From Pararobbsia alpina (lineage in GTDB: Bacteria; Pseudomonadota; Gammaproteobacteria; Burkholderiales; Burkholderiaceae): 64,000 bases of DNA. How positions within the stretch are numbered: the first letter of the stretch is position 1; every line of letters starts with the position of its first letter. The position numbers and the translations under genes are program-made. Of the stretch, positions 58,726-64,000 are shown in pieces. The stretch is from positions 186,001-250,000 of the forward strand of contig NZ_CADIKM010000006.1 in the NCBI RefSeq assembly GCF_902859895.1. The letters are read 5' to 3'. The notes under the pieces are model-generated. The model had not been told where the DNA came from. It saw only the letters and a program-made list of their open reading frames with translations, and ran no database searches.

Positions 58726-58771
58726 GTCAATATGACACGAGTCGAATCGACTCACCTCGAGTCATTATGAC
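58726..58771. promoter_or_regulatory. Three NorR enhancer sites between hmp and norR
   Basis: GTCAATATGAC (58726-58736), GTCGAATCGAC (58741-58751) and GTCATTATGAC (58761-58771) all fit the GT-N7-AC core bound by NorR and share the fuller form GTC-N5-GAC. The starts are 15 and 20 bp apart. The third covers the norR start codon at 58767. Confidence 0.88.
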
Positions 58772-60299
58772 TTCAAAAGCCTTACTGGACACCCTGATTC
58801 CGCTGGTCGGCGATCTTTCTCGCGAGCTGTCCGACGCCGAGCGGTATCAGCGTCTGCTCGGTTCCATGCGCGCGCTGTTTCCCTGCGATGCGGCGGCGCT
58901 GCTTCGACTCGACGGCGACATCCTCGTGCCCGTCGCGATCGATGGCCTCAGCAGCGATACGCTTGGCCGGCGCTTTCGCGTGAGCGACCATCCACGCCTG
59001 CAGGCCCTGCTCCGGCATCCGGGCGCGACACGTTTTCCGCCGGACTCCGATCTGCCCGATCCCTACGACGGACTGGTGCAGAGCATCCACGACAGGCTCG
59101 AGGTCCACGATTGCATGGGTTGTGCCCTGCACGTCGGCGGCCGCGCCTGGGGCCTGCTCACGCTCGATGCGCTCGACCCTGCGCGTTTCGATACGGTTGA
59201 TGTCGCTTCGCTGGAGGCTTTCGCGAGCCTCGCCGCGGCCACCGTCAACGTGGTCGAACATATTGGCGTACTCGCGCGGCGCAATGAGCAGGAACGCCAG
59301 CGCGCCGAAGCCTACCGGGCCGCCGCAGGCGAGGTCGCGCACGAGATGATCGGACAGAGCACCGCGCATCGCCGCCTGCTCGAAGAGATCCAGGTCGTCG
59401 GGCACAGCGAGTTGACCGTGCTGATCACGGGTGAAACCGGTGTCGGCAAGGAACTCGTCGCCCATGCGATCCATGCCGCCTCGCCGCGCGCGGACAAACC
59501 GCTGATCAGCCTGAACTGCGCGGCACTGCCCGAGACACTGGTCGAAAGCGAACTGTTCGGCCATGTACGCGGCGCGTTCTCGGGTGCGATCAGCGACCGG
59601 CGCGGCAAGTTCGATCTGGCTGACGGCGGCACGTTGTTTCTCGACGAAGTCGGCGAGCTACCGCTCGCGAGTCAGGCGAAGCTGCTGCGCGTGCTCCAGA
59701 GCGGGCAATTGCAGCGGGTGGGTTCCGACCAGGAACACAAGGTCGACGTGCGGCTCATCGCGGCGACCAACCGCAACCTCGCCGACGAAGTGCGGCTCGG
59801 CCGGTATCGCGCGGACTTCTATCACCGGCTGAGCGTCTATCCGCTGACGGTGCCACCGCTGCGCGAACGCGGCCGCGACGTGCTGATGATCGCGGGCTTC
59901 TTTCTCGAGCAGAATCGCGCGCGTCTCGGGCTGCGCAGCATCCGGATCGCCGCCGATGCGCAGGCGGCCTTGCTCGCCTATCCATGGCCCGGCAATATCC
60001 GCGAACTCGAGCACCTGATCGGCCGCAGCGCACTACGGGCGCTGGCCGTTCAGCCGGAGCGCCCACGCATTCTGACGCTGGCGGCAAGCGATCTTGAACT
60101 GCCCGATGCGGCAGCAGGCACCGGCATCGCGAGCGTCGCGCCGGTCACTGACTTGCGTCAGGCGATGGCCGAATACGAGCGCGAACTGATTCGCGCCAGT
60201 CTCGAGCGCCATCGGAACAACTGGGCTTCGGCCGCCCGCGAACTCGGCATGGATCGCGCGAACCTCAGCCGGTCGGCGAAGCGGCTTGGATTGAAATAG
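58767..60299 (+). CDS. norR: NO-responsive sigma-54 activator NorR
   Basis: This regulator (510 aa) has an N-terminal GAF domain (non-haem iron NO sensor), an AAA+ domain with Walker A GETGVGKE at residues 222-229, and a Fis-type HTH (ASAARELGMDRANLSRSAKRLG). The sigma-54 contact loop reads GAFSGA at residues 269-274 instead of the usual GAFTGA. The start is ATG at 58767, inside the third NorR site. It is divergent from hmp, which it should activate. No nitric oxide reductase gene is adjacent, so Hmp is probably its main local target. Confidence 0.95.
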   Translation: MTSKALLDTLIPLVGDLSRELSDAERYQRLLGSMRALFPCDAAALLRLDGDILVPVAIDGLSSDTLGRRFRVSDHPRLQALLRHPGATRFPPDSDLPDPYDGLVQSIHDRLEVHDCMGCALHVGGRAWGLLTLDALDPARFDTVDVASLEAFASLAAATVNVVEHIGVLARRNEQERQRAEAYRAAAGEVAHEMIGQSTAHRRLLEEIQVVGHSELTVLITGETGVGKELVAHAIHAASPRADKPLISLNCAALPETLVESELFGHVRGAFSGAISDRRGKFDLADGGTLFLDEVGELPLASQAKLLRVLQSGQLQRVGSDQEHKVDVRLIAATNRNLADEVRLGRYRADFYHRLSVYPLTVPPLRERGRDVLMIAGFFLEQNRARLGLRSIRIAADAQAALLAYPWPGNIRELEHLIGRSALRALAVQPERPRILTLAASDLELPDAAAGTGIASVAPVTDLRQAMAEYERELIRASLERHRNNWASAARELGMDRANLSRSAKRLGLK

Positions 60300-60314
60300 C
60301 GGTGGGTGCTCCCC

Positions 60315-61586
60315 TCAGACCTGGATGGAACCCGTGCGCTCCAGCTCGAAGCCGAGTTGTGACTTGCCCGTCGGTGACAGGTCGTCCTCACGAGCGCGGC
60401 CGCTGAAATCGATTTCGAAGTCGTCGGCCGGAAAGTCCGGCGGGCTCCGGCCTTCGAGAAAACTCGGTAATTGCCGCTTCAGATAGGCATCGTTCTTCGC
60501 GCACGAGGGGACCGACGCGATATACATGACGTTGCTGTAACCCGCTCCGTGATGCCGGTCCTCGACCGCGTGGATCACGTCGCTGTGCCAGAACACCGTA
60601 TCGCCCGCCTGCATAGGCGGGATGGAGACGAGCGCGTCGAACAGCGGCGCATGCCAGGCCGGCTTGATCGACAACGCGCGACCCGGCAACGCGCCGCAGA
60701 GATCATCTTCAGGCACATCGTCTTGCAGGGCGCGCAACAGCACATAGGCCATCGCATTGGCAATCGGGATCAACTGAAGCGTGCCGTCGCCAGGACCCTG
60801 CGGCGTCAGTGCAGTCCAGCCCTGGAAGGTCCGGAACATCGAGCAGACCGCGGGCGAGGCGATCTCGCGCACATCGGGCCGATAAGCTGCGTCGAAGGCG
60901 TCGTACTCGCGCCACTGCCCGCTGTACACGTGCCGGTAGACCTGCCGGAAATTCGTCTCGAGCCAGCGTTCGACCGAACCGCCGTCGCAATGCGCGGACA
61001 GGCCCAGTGACTCCGAACCCGGCGGCCGGCGGCGGATGCGATCGGCATAAACCGGCACATGATCGGGATCGAAATGCCGCACACCGTCGCTCTCGGCGCG
61101 CCAGAGGCGGTTGAGGAACACGCGCGCCTCAGTCAGTGCGGCGGACTGGCGCGCCTCGACCTGCGGTTTGGACCAGTAGATCCCATAGATCTGCGGCTTG
61201 CTCGACTGGAGCTCGCCGAAGTACTTGTCTTCGGCGCGATGGAGCAGTTTGCGATCAAGACCATTGGTCTCGACGTATTCGGCGATCTGCGCGTCCCAGC
61301 GGGCCGCTTGCTCGCGCGGGAAGACACGGCGGATCACACAGGCGCCGCGCTCCTTGATCGATGCGAGGGTCGCCTGGTTCACGCGCTGCGCGCGGATGTC
61401 CGCGAAGTCGAGCTCGGGGATGCTTGAAACACCGTGTTTGCGTTCGGCCATGATCCGCTTCGCCTGCTGTCGGATGTCGGCCTCGACTTCGGTGAACACC
61501 TCGGCGTAGTTCGGCAACTGGGCGCGCAGTTCGCGCTTGGCCGCACGAATGGCGGAAGGGAGGTCATCGATCTGAAGGGGTTCCAT
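60315..61586 (-). CDS. DUF1479 (YbiU-like) protein
   Basis: This 423-aa protein belongs to the YbiU/DUF1479 family. It has a likely double-stranded beta-helix core with candidate metal residues in [13 protein letters not shown] and [13 protein letters not shown], as in Fe(II)/2-oxoglutarate-dependent oxygenases. The N-terminal 100 residues are helical. The substrate is unknown. It is convergent with norR and starts next to a pentanucleotide repeat about 150 bp upstream. Assignment to a reaction would be guesswork. Confidence 0.85.
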   Translation of the reverse strand: MEPLQIDDLPSAIRAAKRELRAQLPNYAEVFTEVEADIRQQAKRIMAERKHGVSSIPELDFADIRAQRVNQATLASIKERGACVIRRVFPREQAARWDAQIAEYVETNGLDRKLLHRAEDKYFGELQSSKPQIYGIYWSKPQVEARQSAALTEARVFLNRLWRAESDGVRHFDPDHVPVYADRIRRRPPGSESLGLSAHCDGGSVERWLETNFRQVYRHVYSGQWREYDAFDAAYRPDVREIASPAVCSMFRTFQGWTALTPQGPGDGTLQLIPIANAMAYVLLRALQDDVPEDDLCGALPGRALSIKPAWHAPLFDALVSIPPMQAGDTVFWHSDVIHAVEDRHHGAGYSNVMYIASVPSCAKNDAYLKRQLPSFLEGRSPPDFPADDFEIDFSGRAREDDLSPTGKSQLGFELERTGSIQV

Positions 61587-61733
61587 CGTCGTCTTCTGGG
61601 CATCATGGGATTTGATGCGAGCATAAGTCCGCCGCGCATTTCAGAGTGATGCGTTTCAGCCAATGAGTATGCCGATTCGGTCAGCAAGTCGATAGGCCTA
61701 ATTTCGGATACCGCACTATCCCTGTTCTTTGAG

Positions 61734-61783
61734 CTTGGCTTGGCTTGGCTTGGCCTAGCCTGGCTTGGCTTGGCTTGGCTTGA
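61734..61783. repeat. Pentanucleotide tandem repeat (CTTGG)n
   Basis: Fifty bases made of ten 5-bp units, mostly CTTGG, with two variants in the middle (CCTAG, CCTGG) and a final CTTGA. It lies about 150-200 bp upstream of the DUF1479 gene. Such repeats can change in copy number by slipped-strand mispairing. Confidence 0.9.
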
Positions 61784-62007
61784 GCCTGCACTGATGCTGA
61801 GCTTCGCGAGCTCGAACTGCTTAGCTGCCCTCGCGCTTCGTGAATGTGCGTTACCACACACAACACCACCTAAATCGCGCTTTCAAATAAACGTCGGTTC
61901 GACAGACCGGCACGCGCGGATATCGACCATGAAAATAAATCTCAATACCGTGCCGTTATGTTGGCTTGCACGCTGATCGATCGCTACCCATTTGATATGT
62001 TCGGCCT

Positions 62008-62074
62008 GCACACACCCCGTGTGCGATTGGTCTGTTTGCCCCGCGCCGTTCCCCGACGGCCGGGGCTTTTTTTT
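62008..62074 (+). ncRNA. Possible small RNA with terminator
   Basis: A hairpin GCACAC-acccc-GTGTGC (62008-62024) is followed 26 nt later by CCCCG-acggc-CGGGG (62051-62065) and C plus eight T. This is a textbook Rho-independent terminator on the plus strand, yet no plus-strand gene ends nearby. The 5' end is undetermined and probably lies between 61900 and 62000. Confidence 0.5.
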
Positions 62075-62203
62075 GCCCTTCCCCGAGCGGCGCCACCCGA
62101 AATGCGTCGCACCGTGAAAGCAATAGCCGCGGCAACCGTAGCGACACGCCTGCGCTTCTACCTGTCCTGCACGGGAGAGTGAAACAGCTGAGAACACGAA
62201 AAC

Positions 62204-62239
62204 AAAAAAGGCAGACCCGCGAAGCGGACCTGCCTTTTT
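62204..62239. terminator. Bidirectional terminator after the cold-shock gene
   Basis: GGCAG and CTGCC pair outside CCG/CGG around a short loop, with A-rich and T-rich flanks on both strands (AAAAAAGG and CCTTTTT). It lies about 50 nt after the cold-shock gene stop. Confidence 0.8.
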
Positions 62240-62289
62240 CTTGTTTCCAAAGCGCTGGCGCCGGAGCGCGCGCGCTCTAGAACACCCTT

Positions 62290-62493
62290 TTACAGCGGCG
62301 AAATATTCGAAGCTTGCATGCCCTTCGGGCCGCGCTTCGTTTCGTAGCTCACCTTCTGGTTTTCAGCAAGCGACTTGAAACCGTCACCGCGAATTTCCGA
62401 GAAGTGCGCGAAAAGATCTTCACCGCCTGCATCCGGCGTAATAAAACCAAAGCCCTTTGCATCATTGAACCACTTGACAATACCGGTATCCAT
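62290..62493 (-). CDS. cspA: Cold-shock protein (CspA family)
   Basis: This small nucleic-acid-binding protein (67 aa) is a single OB-fold. RNP1 is KGFGFITP and RNP2 is DLFAHFSEI. Its family destabilises mRNA secondary structure. The C-terminus [11 protein letters not shown] is typical of proteobacterial Csp. The upstream 260 nt contain no other gene on this strand, leaving room for a long 5' leader, often a regulatory feature of csp mRNA. A bidirectional terminator follows. Confidence 0.94.
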   Translation of the reverse strand: MDTGIVKWFNDAKGFGFITPDAGGEDLFAHFSEIRGDGFKSLAENQKVSYETKRGPKGMQASNISPL

Positions 62494-62757
62494 TACGAAT
62501 CCCCTAAAAAAGATTGAGTGCTGCTCCGGGATCGGAGCGAATGAGCGTCAAGTAGAGAGAGGACAACTAGATACCGCTAAGGGAAACGGGACGTGATGTA
62601 CAGCAATCGACTTCTTGAACACTTCGACCCGCACAGTACGTGTCGGCATCGATAGTGTCAAGGCATTCCGAAAGTTTCGCGACAATGCATTGAAAACAGC
62701 GCACACTTGGCGCACGCTCGACCACTCGGCGAGCATGCACGTAATAGGAGTCATCTC

Positions 62758-62895
62758 ATGGCAAAAGGTCAAATAAAAGGCAATAAAGAGGCCAAGAAAC
62801 CGAAGCAACCCAAAAAGCCGGAGCCTGTTTCGGTAGTGGCCGGCTCGACCCCGCTGCGCGTACCTTCCGGCACGCCAGCCGCAAAGAAGCGTTAG
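62758..62895 (+). CDS. Small basic protein, 45 residues
   Basis: This predicted small protein starts MAKGQIKGNKEAKKPKQPKKPE and ends AAKKR; it is strongly basic and Pro/Lys-rich, probably disordered. The ATG has AGGAG 8 nt upstream. I recall similar short MAKGQ-type hypothetical proteins in Burkholderia genomes, but give no function. RNA or DNA binding is conceivable from charge. It is followed by a GC-rich hairpin. Confidence 0.6.
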   Translation: MAKGQIKGNKEAKKPKQPKKPEPVSVVAGSTPLRVPSGTPAAKKR

Positions 62896-62967
62896 AACAT
62901 TGCGGCATCCCCGTTTTTACCGCTGTCTTTCGGCACGGTCGATCGTCGGCACCGCATGACCTTGCAC

Positions 62968-62987
62968 GGCCGCCCTCGCGGGCGGCC
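62968..62987. terminator. GC-rich hairpin between the small basic protein and the glucan synthase-like gene
   Basis: GGCCGCCC and GGGCGGCC pair around TCGC. It sits between convergent genes, so it may serve both, but no T-tract follows on either strand. Confidence 0.4.
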
Positions 62988-63064
62988 GGCGCATACCCTG
63001 CAAGCCATGTCCAGGCGGCCCGCAAACCGCGCATGCCGCAGCGGACCGGGCACCTCCCCACCGA

Positions 63065-64000
63065 TCACTGCCGCGCCGAACCGCCATGCCGTCGATCGAT
63101 TTCGATCCGGTGAACGCCGCCATCGTCAAGCAGCCGCACTTCCCCGTCGTCCTGAAGCACACCGTCGACCGACACGCGCTCGTCACCCGCGCCTTCGGCT
63201 GTCTGCCGGACCGCGATCTCATAGACGGTCTCGCCGAAACGATAGTGCATGCTGAACCCGGCCCACTCGACCGGCAACACCGGCTCGATGCGAAGCCGGT
63301 CACCGCGAACGTCGAGCCCCAGCAGCGATTCGAGAATCAGCCGGTACAACCAGCCGGCCGATCCCGTGTACCAGCTCCAGCCGCCGCGCCCCGCATGCGG
63401 CGCGACACCGTAAACATCGGCTGCGACGACGTACGGCTCGACCTTGTAGATCTCGATCCCCGCAGCGCTGCCCGTATGGTTGACCGGATTGATCATGTGC
63501 AATAGCGCCCACGCCTGAGCGCCCTCCCCGAGCGCCGCAAAGGCCATGGTCGCCCAGACCGCCGCATGCGTGTACTGGCCGCCGTTTTCACGCACGCCGG
63601 GGACATAGCCCTTGATATAGCCGGGATCGAGCGTGCCGTGATCGAATGGCGGATCGAGCAGCTGGATCAGGCCGACATCGCGCCGCACGAGATGCTGATC
63701 AAGCGAGCGCATCGCTTCGCGCGCACGGTCGTCTGGCGCGGCACCCGAGAGCACCGACCAGCTTTGCACGATCGAGTCGATCCGGCATTCATCGTTTGCC
63801 GAGGAACCGAGCGGCGTGCCATCGTCGAAGTAGGCGCGCCGATACCAGGCGCCATCCCAGCCGTGCAATTCGAGATTGTCACGCAGGGTCCGTGCCTGCG
63901 TCTCGCACCGTTCGGCAAACGCGGAGTCCCCATGCTCGTGCGCGGTACAAGCGAAATCACGCAAGACTTCATAGAGGAAGAAACCGAGCCAGACACTTTC
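63065..64000 (-). CDS. Cyclic beta-glucan synthase-like GH94 protein, C-terminal part
   Basis: Only the C-terminal 311 residues are in the window; the gene continues past the right edge. At the edge the frame reads ESVWLGFFLYEVLRDF. It goes on with GWDGAWYRRAYFDDGTPLGSS, ECRIDSIVQSWSVLSGAA, YTHAAVWATMAFAALG and GSAGWLYRLILESLLGL, all typical of GH94 phosphorylase domains at the C-terminus of NdvB/ChvB cyclic beta-1,2-glucan synthases. Cellobiose phosphorylases share this domain but are shorter. The full gene, if a synthase, would be about 8 kb. Confidence 0.85.
   Translation of the reverse strand, partial: ESVWLGFFLYEVLRDFACTAHEHGDSAFAERCETQARTLRDNLELHGWDGAWYRRAYFDDGTPLGSSANDECRIDSIVQSWSVLSGAAPDDRAREAMRSLDQHLVRRDVGLIQLLDPPFDHGTLDPGYIKGYVPGVRENGGQYTHAAVWATMAFAALGEGAQAWALLHMINPVNHTGSAAGIEIYKVEPYVVAADVYGVAPHAGRGGWSWYTGSAGWLYRLILESLLGLDVRGDRLRIEPVLPVEWAGFSMHYRFGETVYEIAVRQTAEGAGDERVSVDGVLQDDGEVRLLDDGGVHRIEIDRRHGGSARQ

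Larger units (their letters stand above)
61587..62289. other. Long intergenic region between the DUF1479 and cold-shock genes
   Basis: 703 bp without a convincing protein gene. It contains the CTTGG tandem repeat (61734-61783), a possible small RNA ending in a strong terminator (62008-62074), and the cold-shock terminator (62204-62239). Open frames through the repeat encode Ala-Trp-Leu-Gly or Lys-Pro-Ser-Gln repeats and are artefacts of the repeat. Confidence 0.6.

Noticed and set aside
61379-61861. Frame with SQAKPSQARPSQAKPS-like repeats across the CTTGG tract
   Set aside because: The repeat motif comes from the tandem DNA repeat; the frame overlaps the DUF1479 gene and has no family resemblance.

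Overview
The window looks like chromosomal DNA of a high-GC betaproteobacterium of the Burkholderiaceae (Burkholderia, Paraburkholderia, Caballeronia and relatives). This is inferred from codon bias, from the gene repertoire (liu leucine genes, pca genes, a puu/pot polyamine cluster, NorR-Hmp) and from family resemblance of the proteins. No rRNA, tRNA, CRISPR array, insertion sequence or prophage was recognised. Most of the window is metabolic and regulatory, with one fimbrial island and one decayed toxin-antitoxin locus.

Layout. 0-5 kb: ornithine cyclodeaminase, an unrecognised 551-aa protein and a VpsR-type sigma-54 activator. 5-10 kb: liuA-liuB-liuD (isovaleryl-CoA dehydrogenase and both methylcrotonyl-CoA carboxylase subunits) behind a LiuR-like palindrome. 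10-13.7 kb: pcaI-pcaJ-pcaF (last steps of the beta-ketoadipate pathway) divergent from an IclR/PcaR-type regulator, with a PcaR-like operator between them. 13.8-19.2 kb: a chaperone-usher fimbrial operon (pilin, chaperone, usher, tip-like subunit). 19.7-24 kb: GIY-YIG protein, a membrane GGDEF/EAL protein and a FeeM-like N-acyltransferase.

24.2-39.9 kb is a polyamine uptake and degradation locus. On the minus strand it runs puuD, puuA, a class III aminotransferase, potF, potG, potH, potI, an outer-membrane porin and puuB. On the plus strand it runs a cupin-HTH regulator, puuC and gabD. Together these could import putrescine and convert it to succinate through gamma-glutamylated intermediates, with the aminotransferase supplying the GABA or putrescine transamination step.

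40-52 kb: a DUF1488 protein, a hicA toxin pseudogene followed by an intact hicB, a second PuuB-like oxidase, a DHA2 exporter, a small MscS channel, a cytoplasmic-type gamma-glutamyltransferase, astB and astA of arginine succinylation, and a second membrane GGDEF/EAL protein. 52-56 kb: a formate/nitrite channel, a YdeP-type molybdopterin oxidoreductase and a [2Fe-2S] ferredoxin. 56-60.3 kb: a PhzF-like protein, then a nitric oxide module of group III truncated haemoglobin, flavohaemoglobin Hmp and divergent NorR. Three GT-N7-AC NorR sites lie between hmp and norR, the last over the norR start codon. 60.3-64 kb: a DUF1479 protein, a pentanucleotide repeat, a possible small RNA, a cold-shock protein, a 45-aa basic protein and the C-terminal part of a cyclic glucan synthase-like GH94 protein running off the right edge.

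The observations most worth following are the NorR operator array with a GAFSGA variant NorR, the hicA decay with a retained operator and antitoxin, the self-contained polyamine locus with its own porin, the YdeP/ferredoxin/FNT neighbourhood, the FeeM-like enzyme beside a c-di-GMP protein, and the unrecognised 551-aa protein. None of them can be shown to be a new system from sequence alone.
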